Source: Flavobacteriales bacterium (GTDB taxonomy: Bacteria > Bacteroidota > Bacteroidia > UBA10329). Taken from it: a stretch of 64,000 nucleotides of DNA. The notes under the pieces were generated by a model, which saw only the letters and a program-made list of their open reading frames with translations, did no database searches and was not told the origin of the DNA. Shown here in pieces: positions 42,864-51,923 of the stretch. How positions within the stretch are numbered: position 1 is the first letter of the stretch; each line of letters begins with the position of its first letter. The DNA lies in contig JACJZQ010000002.1 in assembly GCA_020635495.1 (NCBI GenBank), forward strand, positions 186,001 to 250,000, in the 5' to 3' direction. Made by a program: the position numbers and the translations under genes.

Positions 42864-44774
42864 TCAATAAACAACAAACCGTTGATGAATGGTGTTTGAC
42901 CCCGTTTTGAGCTGTATCAGATAAACTCCAGAAGAGAATTCACTTATATCGAGTTGATGATTGGCTCCGCCTATCTCCGTTAGCAGCAGTTTACCTTGCG
43001 TTGAGTAGATTCTTACCTCAGATTTCTTTGAAGCATCACTCAATCGAACATTCAACATTCCCGATGCTGGATTCGGGTAAATGCTGAAAGCATTCTTATC
43101 AAGATCCTGTGTGCTCAATTCGCACAATACTTGATCAATGATTATGTCAAACTCATAGTTTAAGCGTGCTTCTACCGTATCTGCACCGTTAGGATAGAAC
43201 ACAGTTGTAAGAGAGTCTCCCCACTGACCATAGATCACATCATACCCTACCAAACAAGTGTAAAGCCCAGACTCTGACTCCTGCGCATCCATAAGTTGAA
43301 GCGTGCTACCGGTTTCTCCGTTAATGGCCGTTCCATCCTTATACCATTGGTATGTTATCTGATGATCGGTTTCAACAGAAAGACTCAAGTTCTCGCCAGG
43401 GCAAACCAACGTATCTCCTCCTACTTGCTCAATATCCGGATATACGAACCTCCCGAGAACACATCGGTGATCACTGAATTCATAAAGATCCCATAGTGAA
43501 GGGTCAAGGCTGCGAATGGTGATCACCTCATTGGTTCCAACTGTTGGAATAAGATGATAACGATCCATCCAAGCATGATCTATGATCTTACCGAAATCGT
43601 CATTGAAATTAGACTCCCAGTAGCCGATGTGTTGCGGAATTACCGGTTGCATGGTATCCAAAAATGCTTGATAATCCATGTCCGATTCGATGGGATCCGT
43701 ATTGAAATCTCCACCGAAGATCACAGGCTCACCATCAGGAATATTCAAAGCAGCAATGAACTCGCGCATCTCGGCCATTTGCGTTCTTCTTGCGAAGATG
43801 TCATCTTCATTTCCACCCGCATCCATGTGCGTTCCAAAGATGTGATACCGCTTTCCGAGCTTGTTAACTCGAGTATATTTTACCCCTTTATTGGCCAAAC
43901 AATCAGATGCCGCCTGACCACATTCAGCAAAATCGATCTCGTCTTCTGCCTCTATTGGCCAACGACTGAAAATGATGACCCCGCCATTTACAGGAAACGG
44001 AATAAAACCGCCTGGTTCGTTCAGAATGGTAGTTCTGTAAGGAAAACCCGCGGCTTCCATGGCCGGAATCAGATGGTCTTCCCTAGGTCCATCATCAAAG
44101 GCTTCTGCAAAGCAAACCACATCCTGAAATTCAGAAATTTCAGCAGGAAGCAGACCTCCTCTTTCATTGGCCTGCGGCAGACCGGAAACCCCGAACGATA
44201 TCATCTGAATATTGTAGAACATTGCATTCATGACGTTGGGGTCTTCGAAATCCAACGAATCGATATCATAAACAGGAAGATCATGTATCGCAAAGCGCAG
44301 GTCACGATCTTGGTTGGTGTCGTCATTATCTGGCTTGAATTTGACAACAACCGAACGACCCGCTAACTCGGTCTGCACCTCGTGAAAATTGCCATCATCA
44401 AACCATGGCTCATTGAATCCATCTCCAGAAACAGAATATGCCAATTCGGTTCCGTTGGCAACACCGATCAATCTTAGTTTAATGGTCAGGTTGTCAGAAT
44501 CGCCTAGCAGACCAATATCGAAATAAGCCGTATCTCCTTCTGGAACTGCATTGTTGGTCCTGTTCACTGTCAGCACATCCTGACCAGAGGTTTCAATCCA
44601 ACTTCTAACAACAGGATCTCCGCCCTGCCATTCAGAACCCGGTACACTCAAAGTACCGTACTGTCCTGCCTCCACGTCAAAATCCTGCCACGTGCTATTT
44701 CTAACGTAAACCGTTGTTTGCGAAAACAACTGGTTAGCAAAAAGAACAAAAATGATAGTAGACAATATTCTCAT
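42864..44774 (-). CDS. Secreted endonuclease/exonuclease/phosphatase-family enzyme with Ig-like and T9SS domains
   Basis: A 636-residue protein. A signal peptide (ILSTIIFVLFANQLFSQ) is followed by a beta-sandwich region (about 20-170) and an EEP fold (about 185-455) with 'VVCFAEAFDDG', 'HIFGTHMDAGG', 'IFGGDFNTDPIESD' and 'FSDHRCVLGRFV', the metal and His/Asp residues of the DNase I/sphingomyelinase superfamily. An Ig-like domain (about 460-540, 'YQWYKDGTAINGETGSTLQLMDAQESESGLYTCLV') and a T9SS type A domain ('FSIYPNPASGMLNVRLSD...FSSGVYLIQLKTGSNTIHQRFVVY') follow. It could be a nuclease or a sphingomyelinase-type phosphodiesterase. Confidence 0.88.
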   Translation of the reverse strand: MRILSTIIFVLFANQLFSQTTVYVRNSTWQDFDVEAGQYGTLSVPGSEWQGGDPVVRSWIETSGQDVLTVNRTNNAVPEGDTAYFDIGLLGDSDNLTIKLRLIGVANGTELAYSVSGDGFNEPWFDDGNFHEVQTELAGRSVVVKFKPDNDDTNQDRDLRFAIHDLPVYDIDSLDFEDPNVMNAMFYNIQMISFGVSGLPQANERGGLLPAEISEFQDVVCFAEAFDDGPREDHLIPAMEAAGFPYRTTILNEPGGFIPFPVNGGVIIFSRWPIEAEDEIDFAECGQAASDCLANKGVKYTRVNKLGKRYHIFGTHMDAGGNEDDIFARRTQMAEMREFIAALNIPDGEPVIFGGDFNTDPIESDMDYQAFLDTMQPVIPQHIGYWESNFNDDFGKIIDHAWMDRYHLIPTVGTNEVITIRSLDPSLWDLYEFSDHRCVLGRFVYPDIEQVGGDTLVCPGENLSLSVETDHQITYQWYKDGTAINGETGSTLQLMDAQESESGLYTCLVGYDVIYGQWGDSLTTVFYPNGADTVEARLNYEFDIIIDQVLCELSTQDLDKNAFSIYPNPASGMLNVRLSDASKKSEVRIYSTQGKLLLTEIGGANHQLDISEFSSGVYLIQLKTGSNTIHQRFVVY

Positions 44775-44798
44775 AACAATCTGATAAGAGTAGGTTAA

Positions 44799-44806
44799 CG
44801 AATGTA
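44799..44806 (-). promoter_or_regulatory. Candidate -7 box (TACATTCG) of the EEP-family gene
   Basis: TACATTCG on the minus strand, 24 bp from the ATG, is identical to the one upstream of tspO. Weak by itself. Confidence 0.35.
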
Positions 44807-44868
44807 CGATTGAAATTGGTGCTTCCGAATTGATTTTGTTAATTCATATGACCAATAAACCATCCATC

Positions 44869-45846
44869 ATGAAAAAGATACTCCTAGTTCTTCTCGTTGT
44901 TACCGTAGTTGTTGTTGCAGGCGGCTATTTCTTTGTGAACCATGCCTACAATCATAATTATGATGCAGAGTTTCCTGTCAAGGAAATCACGATAGTTGCC
45001 GATTCTGCCAAGATCGCGCACGGAAAGTATTTAGCCTTGGGTCCAGCCCACTGTGCCCATTGTCATACCACGTTTGAAAACTTTGAAGCCGTGGAACGTG
45101 GTGAAGAAGTCCCGATGCACGGTGGTTTTGACTTTGAATTGCCTTTCGGTCATATTTACTCCAGCAACATCAGTTCGGATGTGGAGACAGGCATTGGCGG
45201 ATTATCCGATGGTCAGTTCTACCGAATGCTGCGCCACAACATAAAAGGAAATGGACGAGTGGCCATAGATTTCATGCCTTTCTTCAATATGTCTGAGTAC
45301 GATATTGAATGCATCATTGCCTACATCCGTACGCTGGAGCCAGTTAAGAACGAAGTGCCTGAAAATGACCTGAACTTTATGGGTAAAGCCATTCTCGGAC
45401 TTGCTATCAAGCCATCCATGCCCAAGGGTACGCCTCCAGAATTCGTAAAACGGGATACAACCGTTGAGTATGGCGAGTACATGGCTTTTTCAGTAGCTAA
45501 CTGTTATGGTTGTCATACCAACCGCGACCTACAGACCGGTGAATTCATTGGCGAACCTTATGCGGGTGGATTCAAGTTTGGGCCAGATGCAACCACACAG
45601 CAATGGACTTTTATTACACCCAACCTAACTCCAGATGAGGAAACGGGCATTATGGCCAGTTGGAGCGAAGAGCAGTTCATTGAACGCATGCGCGGAGGGC
45701 GCGTTCACATGGCTTCTCCAATGCCTTGGGGTCCGTTTTCACGATTGGATGATATTGATCTGAAGGCCGTTTACAGATTCCTCAGAACGGTTAAACCGGT
45801 CAACAATAGGATTGAGAAGGTAGTAAGTCCTCCTGAAGAAGGATAA
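44869..45846 (+). CDS. Membrane-anchored diheme cytochrome c
   Basis: A 325-residue protein with an N-terminal anchor (KKILLVLLVVTVVVVAGGYFFV) and two c-type heme motifs: CAHCH (in 'ALGPAHCAHCHTTFE') and CYGCH (in 'SVANCYGCHTNRD'). Downstream Met residues in 'VAIDFMPFFNMSEYD' and 'VHMASPMPWGPFSRLDD' are candidate axial ligands. The two halves resemble each other ('SNISSDVETGIGGLSDGQFYRMLR' and 'PNLTPDEETGIMASWSEEQFIERMR'), as in duplicated cytochromes of alcohol dehydrogenase complexes. It is a probable periplasmic electron carrier; no partner dehydrogenase is adjacent. Confidence 0.9.
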   Translation: MKKILLVLLVVTVVVVAGGYFFVNHAYNHNYDAEFPVKEITIVADSAKIAHGKYLALGPAHCAHCHTTFENFEAVERGEEVPMHGGFDFELPFGHIYSSNISSDVETGIGGLSDGQFYRMLRHNIKGNGRVAIDFMPFFNMSEYDIECIIAYIRTLEPVKNEVPENDLNFMGKAILGLAIKPSMPKGTPPEFVKRDTTVEYGEYMAFSVANCYGCHTNRDLQTGEFIGEPYAGGFKFGPDATTQQWTFITPNLTPDEETGIMASWSEEQFIERMRGGRVHMASPMPWGPFSRLDDIDLKAVYRFLRTVKPVNNRIEKVVSPPEEG

Positions 45847-45847
45847 A

Positions 45848-47281
45848 CTACTCTACCACCAAACGTTTGGTTGTTCGGTTTTCTCCATCCATTATCTGGA
45901 TGAGAGCAACACCCTGCTTCAGTCCAGAAATATCCAGGCTACCGTTTACACTGATTTTTTGAGCTGAAATCAATTCTCGACCCATCAGATCAGAAACGGA
46001 TACCAATACTGGTCTTGCGTTTTCAAATTGAAGCAGACCCGTTGAATTCGGATTTGGGTATATCTTGAATTCATTGGACTTTGACTGCTCTTGGATTCCC
46101 ACACCACTATTACAGAACTCCGCCATGGTATCGAACCAAACTTTAGAGAACAACAGTGATGGCGAAGCACATTCGAAATGACTGATGGCCGTATCCCGCT
46201 CCACTACTTGAATATCGACTGCCCCAGCATCGATCATATATTCTGAAGCAACGATGGTATTCACATAACTCACCTGCTCATCACTTCTACAGTAGTTGAA
46301 CATCACAGGAGCTTCAGGAACCCATTCGTAAACATCATTGGCTTTCAAAGCCAAATAGGCAGGATGCGTTGTGTCTGAAAAGAACGCATCGGCATAAGCG
46401 GGCTGAATGATATCGCGTGGCACGGGTGGCATGGCGGCATCAACTTCCCACATATCATAGTCTCCTTGCAAGAGTGGCAATAAGGTCTGGTCGTATGGCG
46501 GAACGAAAATCTCCTGAATACTATCGTAAAGATTCCCGTACACATGCTGATAAGACTGGATCAAATAAGGCAGATAACCTGGAACGGAGTATGGATCGAA
46601 AGACGCCACCATGTCCAATTGCGTGCTAGAGAGATCGTAAGCACCAGCACCCGGAGCAGATGCAGTTACCGTAAATTCTCCGCTCAATTCTTCCTGAATC
46701 ATTCTGTGCGTTCCCATTGTGGCATGCCCACCCTGAGAGTAGCCCATGATGAACAATTGCCCATTCAACTCGCGTTGTTCCTGTTCGCAAATGGTTCTGC
46801 AAACACGCATTATATCAATACTGGCCGTGGCTTGAGATTCCGTGTGCTGGTATGGATGAATTCCTGGACTTGCACCTAAACCAATGTAATCTGGCAACAC
46901 TACCGCATAACCAGAAGCCCCGGCAATTACGCCTAGCTGCCACTCACCTTTCAGATAATAGAACGTTTCAGACTTTTTCAGCTTGGTTCCGTGCAGATAC
47001 GCCAACATTGGAAAACTGCAACTATCCACCACTGGAACCATAACAAGCCCAGAAGCGGTGGTTGTGGAGCCATCTACATCAGGAGTTTCATAGATCACTC
47101 GGTGCACTTCAATGTCATTGTTAATGGCCAGCAATCCGCTGGGCAAACCGTTCAAAACGATGATGCTGTCGATGTCATTGTAATCAAGATGAAGGACAAT
47201 GGTGTCTTCAACTATGGTTCCTTGACCGTAGGATAGCATGCCAAGTAGCACCAATCCGAATGTGTATAATCCCTGTTTCAT
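45848..47281 (-). CDS. Secreted alpha/beta-hydrolase (lipase/esterase-like), T9SS type A cargo
   Basis: A 477-residue protein. A signal peptide (LYTFGLVLLGMLSYGQG) is followed by an alpha/beta hydrolase with 'YLHGTKLKKSETFY', the nucleophile in 'LFIMGYSQGGHATMGTHRM', and an acid/His region near 'VMFNYCRSDEQVSYVNT' and 'ISHFECASPSL'. The layout resembles secretory lipases and long peptidase-like esterases. It ends in a T9SS type A domain ('FKIYPNPNSTGLLQFENA...LKQGVALIQIMDGENRTTKRLVVE'). It is an extracellular or surface esterase; the substrate is unknown. Confidence 0.85.
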   Translation of the reverse strand: MKQGLYTFGLVLLGMLSYGQGTIVEDTIVLHLDYNDIDSIIVLNGLPSGLLAINNDIEVHRVIYETPDVDGSTTTASGLVMVPVVDSCSFPMLAYLHGTKLKKSETFYYLKGEWQLGVIAGASGYAVVLPDYIGLGASPGIHPYQHTESQATASIDIMRVCRTICEQEQRELNGQLFIMGYSQGGHATMGTHRMIQEELSGEFTVTASAPGAGAYDLSSTQLDMVASFDPYSVPGYLPYLIQSYQHVYGNLYDSIQEIFVPPYDQTLLPLLQGDYDMWEVDAAMPPVPRDIIQPAYADAFFSDTTHPAYLALKANDVYEWVPEAPVMFNYCRSDEQVSYVNTIVASEYMIDAGAVDIQVVERDTAISHFECASPSLLFSKVWFDTMAEFCNSGVGIQEQSKSNEFKIYPNPNSTGLLQFENARPVLVSVSDLMGRELISAQKISVNGSLDISGLKQGVALIQIMDGENRTTKRLVVE

Positions 47282-47378
47282 GTAGTAAAGCTATCAATTA
47301 CAATGCATGCATAGAATTCTTGTTATTAAATTGCAGAATCTTAAACCCCTATTTTTAGATGCTGCTAAACCCTAGAAA

Positions 47379-48446
47379 ATGATGAAACCCTTACTTACCT
47401 TAATTTGTTCTCTATTTGTACTTGGAATCGCTCCAATTCGAGCTCAGATATCGTTGCTGACCACAGACCTGACATCTATTGGAGATGTTGTTACCAGATA
47501 CTCAGACACCATCCCAGCTTACGGACCTGGTGGTTCTGGCCCAAACCAAACGTGGGATTTCTCATCGGCAGTTATAGAAGACACGGCCGTCACAACTGTG
47601 GTAACCGTAGCCTCAACAGGTTTTCAATCAACTTTTGCCAGTTCTGATTATGCCATGGAAGGTGTGGAAGGAAGTTCTTGGTTGTATTTTGAGCATGATG
47701 CCAATTCCATGTCAACTACTGGAGCGGCAGGCGACCTGCTTGGTAATGGAGACATAGAATCTCCTTTTTCAGACGATTTGCTTCTCCACCAGTTTCCACG
47801 GACGTACGGAAGTAATTTCGATGATACATATGCCTTTGTAACAGAGGCAAGTGGAGCAGGTCTGCCTACTCCAATTCCCGTTAACCAAGTAAGGCTCACA
47901 CACACTGGCCATGTTTACGATACAACGGATGCTTATGGAACGTTGATCACTCCGTACGGAACGTACGATGCCCTTCGAGTTAAGACCGTTGATTACACCC
48001 ACGACATTCTTGAGATAAAGTTGTTTTCGTTCTCGCCATGGAGTGAATTCTCCAACACCATGGATACATCAACTGTGTATGCTTGGCACGCTAAGGAAGA
48101 GATGTTGGCCATTGCAGAATTCACGTTCGATAGTTTGGGAAATCCTGCTCGTTTCACGTTCTCAACTGTCCCTCCAGCCACCACAGTAGGGGTTCAAGAA
48201 GATGCTAATGATGACCTCAGTATATATCCTCAACCAGCTACAGATTTCTTGTATCTGAATGGCTTGAAGGATTTTTACAACTACAGTGCAGAGATCATTT
48301 CCATAGACGGACGCGTTTGCTCTCACCAGCAATTGGGTAGCACACGGATTTCAGTGGCAACTCTGCCTAGAGGTGTTTACATCCTGAGGTTGATCTCATC
48401 GGATGGAATCCAGCAGAAGCCGATGCGTTTCGTGGTAGAACGTTGA
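47379..48446 (+). CDS. Secreted T9SS protein of unknown function
   Basis: A 355-residue protein with a signal peptide (LLTLICSLFVLGIAPIRAQ) and a beta-rich body ('YGPGGSGPNQTWDFSSAVIEDTAVTTVVTV'). The T9SS type A ending is 'LSIYPQPATDFLYLNGLKDF...LPRGVYILRLISSDGIQQKPMRFVVER'. I recognise no catalytic motif. A near-consensus -7 box (TATTTTTA, 47350-47357) with TTG 16 bp before it lies upstream. Confidence 0.8.
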   Translation: MMKPLLTLICSLFVLGIAPIRAQISLLTTDLTSIGDVVTRYSDTIPAYGPGGSGPNQTWDFSSAVIEDTAVTTVVTVASTGFQSTFASSDYAMEGVEGSSWLYFEHDANSMSTTGAAGDLLGNGDIESPFSDDLLLHQFPRTYGSNFDDTYAFVTEASGAGLPTPIPVNQVRLTHTGHVYDTTDAYGTLITPYGTYDALRVKTVDYTHDILEIKLFSFSPWSEFSNTMDTSTVYAWHAKEEMLAIAEFTFDSLGNPARFTFSTVPPATTVGVQEDANDDLSIYPQPATDFLYLNGLKDFYNYSAEIISIDGRVCSHQQLGSTRISVATLPRGVYILRLISSDGIQQKPMRFVVER

Positions 48447-48453
48447 TCTGAGG

Positions 48454-49452
48454 CTACTTACCTCTTTGGTAAGCGTCAATTCTGGTTGAGATATTCTCTC
48501 GAATAGAATGGTAGAAGAGACCGTAGTCTGCAATATGAAGACTCTTCATCATGCTGAACCATGGCGCTTTGGTTTTGACCCATAGAATCTGACCATCCAA
48601 TTGTTTTACCCTAACTGACATCTTCCGATAGAACTTTCTCTTGGGATTCAATACCACCGTTCCTTCATAGTTTGGAATGAAAACCAAAGCTGTATCCGAA
48701 TTCCAGGTCAGCGGATTGACGCTTTGCGTATTCTCAAACCACCAACCACTCGGTTCAAAACCTTCCTTGTAGCTCATCCAACTCAGGTAGCAGCCCGTTT
48801 CTGTAGCATCTTGGCACATGTGCAGATTCTGATACATGGAATCGTTGACAGAAAAACCTATGACATAAGCCGCCACCATTCTTTCTTTGAGTTCGGTCGT
48901 ATCAATCATTTCCTGAAGTAACCTTCTGGTATGATGCGTTCCTTGACTATGCCCTGCAATGATGAACGGACGACCTTTGCTGTAGTTATCCAGAAAATAC
49001 TGGAAGGCCCGCTTCACATCCTGATACGCCAGATCCAACGCTCTATCACCATCCTCTGATTTATCGTAGAACACCCCAACAACTGCCTGTCTGTATCTGG
49101 GTGCATAAACTCTGCAGGCTTTATTGAAAACACTCGCCTGAAGTCGAACTGGTAAACGGTCTACCTTTCGGTTGATCTTTTTCATATCCAACCCAGCATT
49201 CCAAAGTGGGCCTTTCTGATACATGGTTGGATGCACATAGAAAACATCAACCGTTTTCAGGCTATCGCTGATCCAAGATTCTCCTTTCGGAAGTTCATCA
49301 GCCGTATCATCTCTGAACGGTAATGCAGACCAGTTTTCCGCTAACGAATAATCTGGTGCTTCGGGATGCGCTTCTTCAAAAAAAGATGTTTTCTGCGCCC
49401 GCAAAGCGCTAGTTATCAGCAACAATGAGAAGAGAAGAACCAGCCGATTCAT
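48454..49452 (-). CDS. DUF3089 exported alpha/beta-hydrolase-like protein
   Basis: A 332-residue protein with a signal peptide (RLVLLFSLLLITSALRAQ). The DUF3089 body includes 'VDVFYVHPTMYQKGPLWNAG', 'ACRVYAPRYRQAV' and 'ALDLAYQDVKRAFQYFLDNYSKGRPFIIAGHSQGTHHTRRLLQEMID'. The Ser in 'GHSQG' is the expected nucleophile, so a lipase or esterase activity is plausible. The start overlaps the stop of the fusion-protein gene by one base, so they share a transcript. Confidence 0.87.
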   Translation of the reverse strand: MNRLVLLFSLLLITSALRAQKTSFFEEAHPEAPDYSLAENWSALPFRDDTADELPKGESWISDSLKTVDVFYVHPTMYQKGPLWNAGLDMKKINRKVDRLPVRLQASVFNKACRVYAPRYRQAVVGVFYDKSEDGDRALDLAYQDVKRAFQYFLDNYSKGRPFIIAGHSQGTHHTRRLLQEMIDTTELKERMVAAYVIGFSVNDSMYQNLHMCQDATETGCYLSWMSYKEGFEPSGWWFENTQSVNPLTWNSDTALVFIPNYEGTVVLNPKRKFYRKMSVRVKQLDGQILWVKTKAPWFSMMKSLHIADYGLFYHSIRENISTRIDAYQRGK

Positions 49453-51281
49453 TAAGCGTGAACCTGTTCCGCTTCTTCGTGATCTTGCTCTATCTGAGAT
49501 ACGAATCCTTCTATGATGACCGTTGTAAGTAACGGGTTTACCATGTGATACAGATGCTCCCTGAACAGGTCTTTTTCACCTGCATCGGTAATATCCAGAA
49601 CCTGCGCATGGCTGTTCTCATAGATACGCTTCACAAATTTGGCCACAGAATCCCGCTCACTTTTCAAGATCATAACAGGTATGCCATGTGCTTCCATATT
49701 GGGAAGATTGGTCTGTTTATCAAATGCTTTTGATTCAATAAGAGCAGAATGAACCTGAATCGCGAATATTTTGGCCGGAAGACGGTTCAGTGCCCGTTCA
49801 ATGGGAATTCTATTCAAATGAGGCAAAGAACCGAGGCTGCTCATAAGGTGAAGTATCCTTCCTTTGGTGGCTTTCCAAACTCTGTCTCTGATTCCGCCAT
49901 CTTTGCTTATCAACCATTCAGAAAGCGCTATTCCTCTGTTTCGAACACCGACTTTAGAATCCAATGGAATAACTCTTCTGGCCGCGTAGAACAACGCTCG
50001 TTCTGCAGCTCCTTGACCTGATGGTAGAATCACATTATCCATAAATCCGATGGTAGCGTGCTTCGCCTCTTCACCAAAAAACGGATTGGCCCCTATTCTT
50101 CCTCTCAAGTATTTTTTAACTCCAGGCAGCGAGTCAAAATCCCGCTCTATCATCAAGAAATAGATGTTTCCCATGGAATGATCGAACAAGTAGACCGGAT
50201 GACCGAGATCACCAAAATGCTGAATGGCAGCATCAATGTTCTTTACAACATGATTTGAATACTCGTTTACGGGCAGATCGTTGGGAATTGAACCGTAATG
50301 CATGGCCGCGGCCAAGTATTTCTTCGTTGGAAGTGCAGTTAAAAGTCCATCGTAAGAATTAAGACCCAAAAAGCCATGAACAAGCAAAATCACTGGGCGT
50401 TTGGTGCCTCTGAAAAAACTGTAATTCTTCGGAATATCGATCTTAATGAAGCTTTCGCCATAAGGCGTTTCACGTTTCAATTTAACCTGTGGCCAGGTCA
50501 GTGCCTTATCATCTATGAAGACATGTAGACGCTCTTCCACATTATCCATGAAACGTAGGAAACTAGGACTTTCATCATGCTTTCCCCATCGATAGTAGAG
50601 CCATGCCAATGCTCTTCTCTTTTCGGCCTTGGTAGCCAAAAAGGCAATACGTCTGGTCTTTTTGATGAAATGAGGAGTAAGCGTCAGCTCTTTCTCTTTC
50701 CTGTCGTGAACTATGCAACCGATTGTGGTTTCGTTGAACGCATCAGAAAATCTGGTAACTCCAGCAACTCTACCTGCCGAATCTGTTGCAATGAACATAT
50801 AATCCAGCCCCTCCTTTTTATTCTCTTCGAGATATCTGGCAAGCTTTTCATTCATTTCATTGCTGTAAGCCTCCATGTCATCACGGTTAAGGCTACGCCC
50901 AAGAATCTGGTCTTTTGAAATTCGATCAGTTGCCAACAACGTTTTCAGAAAGCAAACCGCATCAGTAACATCTTGTAATCCTCGCTGCCTTTTAAGCTTG
51001 GAATTCACAAACGTGAAACGAATGTTTTCTGGTCTGGAAAGCTTATTCCAATGATCTAAAATGTATTGGTAAGCACCGGAAGGCGATGTTCCGTGAGATA
51101 GCCCGGCCAAGAATTTCTGACCGTTCCGAGTGCCTTCGTTCGCATGGGTTATGAAATCAAGACCTACGGCCTCATCAAACTGCTCTTTCTCCTTAAAATA
51201 ATGAGCTGTGGGTGCCGCGTAGTTGGCTACGTATTCTGGCACCTCTAAAACTCCCCTCTCCTTTTTCCTATTCTTGCTCAT
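49452..51281 (-). CDS. Fusion of a degenerate NagB/6PGL-like domain with an alpha/beta hydrolase
   Basis: A 609-residue cytoplasmic protein with no signal peptide. Residues about 35-265 follow the sugar-phosphate isomerase (NagB/6-phosphogluconolactonase) pattern: 'FLAGLSHGTSPSGAYQYILDHW' (60-80), 'GLDYMFIATDSAGRVAGVTRFS' (158-179) and 'LTLTPHFIKKTRRIAFLATKAEKRRAL' (200-224). The family's Asp-Glu pair and its GH(I/A) His are not visible, so this part may bind rather than convert a sugar phosphate. Residues about 290-609 are an alpha/beta hydrolase with 'VILLVHGFLGLNSYDGLL' and nucleophile Ser369 in 'LFDHSMGNIYFL'. The NagB reading is from pattern only. It is coupled to DUF3089. Confidence 0.7.
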   Translation of the reverse strand: MSKNRKKERGVLEVPEYVANYAAPTAHYFKEKEQFDEAVGLDFITHANEGTRNGQKFLAGLSHGTSPSGAYQYILDHWNKLSRPENIRFTFVNSKLKRQRGLQDVTDAVCFLKTLLATDRISKDQILGRSLNRDDMEAYSNEMNEKLARYLEENKKEGLDYMFIATDSAGRVAGVTRFSDAFNETTIGCIVHDRKEKELTLTPHFIKKTRRIAFLATKAEKRRALAWLYYRWGKHDESPSFLRFMDNVEERLHVFIDDKALTWPQVKLKRETPYGESFIKIDIPKNYSFFRGTKRPVILLVHGFLGLNSYDGLLTALPTKKYLAAAMHYGSIPNDLPVNEYSNHVVKNIDAAIQHFGDLGHPVYLFDHSMGNIYFLMIERDFDSLPGVKKYLRGRIGANPFFGEEAKHATIGFMDNVILPSGQGAAERALFYAARRVIPLDSKVGVRNRGIALSEWLISKDGGIRDRVWKATKGRILHLMSSLGSLPHLNRIPIERALNRLPAKIFAIQVHSALIESKAFDKQTNLPNMEAHGIPVMILKSERDSVAKFVKRIYENSHAQVLDITDAGEKDLFREHLYHMVNPLLTTVIIEGFVSQIEQDHEEAEQVHA

Positions 51282-51361
51282 CTAAGATAAATCGTCCCAC
51301 AAATAGCCGTAAATAAACTTTGCACTGTTATGATGCCGGTCATTAAACCAGACAAACCTTG

Positions 51362-51835
51362 TCAGGGTTGCACAGACATGATACGGTTGGCCTCGGCTAT
51401 CCAGGCATTGGCGCCACCAGCAACATAACCGGTCTGCCCTATCTTCTCAAAATTGATCTCGGTTCCGTTCTTCTTCGGATTCACAAACCAAATGGTCGGA
51501 TATCCACGAACTCCGAACATACGTTGCAAGTTCATATTCTGCTCTCTGGTTTCTTCAGCAATCGGTGTTCTTCGAGGAAAATCCAATTCCATCAATACAA
51601 CATTCTCCTTGGCCCATTTTTCAAATTCGGGTTTGTAGAATGCCTCTGCCTGCAAACGCTTACACCAACCGCACCAATCGCTGCCTGTAAAGAACAGCAG
51701 AATGGGTTTCTCCTGCTCAATGGCCTTGTCCACGGCTGTCATCAGGTTCGTATTCCAATCAAGAGTACTCTTGTGTTCTTGCGCTGTGGCTGAAATTCCT
51801 ACGGCCAAGAACATGATAATCATCAAATTCTTCAT
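51362..51835 (-). CDS. Exported thioredoxin-like protein
   Basis: A 157-residue protein with a signal peptide (LMIIMFLAVGISATAQE). The thioredoxin fold is shown by 'KPILLFFTGSDWCGWCKRLQAEAF', with active-site CGWC, and the cis-Pro segment 'MFGVRGYPTIWFVNP'. The CxxC with an aromatic flank is like the DUF255/thiol:disulfide group. It probably reduces or isomerises periplasmic disulfides. A TAGATTCG box lies 4 bp upstream of its ATG. Confidence 0.92.
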   Translation of the reverse strand: MKNLMIIMFLAVGISATAQEHKSTLDWNTNLMTAVDKAIEQEKPILLFFTGSDWCGWCKRLQAEAFYKPEFEKWAKENVVLMELDFPRRTPIAEETREQNMNLQRMFGVRGYPTIWFVNPKKNGTEINFEKIGQTGYVAGGANAWIAEANRIMSVQP

Positions 51836-51923
51836 GCTACGAATCTATTACTTTCTGAACATAACGCACACGGTTTCCAAGTGTTGCGTTTTATGGTTGT
51901 AATCCAGAATACAGAAATCGAGA

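Noticed and set aside
51330..51426. 32-codon frame (MMPVIKPDKPCQGC...) behind a TTTGC-like box
   Set aside because: It runs antisense through the end of the thioredoxin-like gene, is very short, and has no recognisable family. Kept only as a note.
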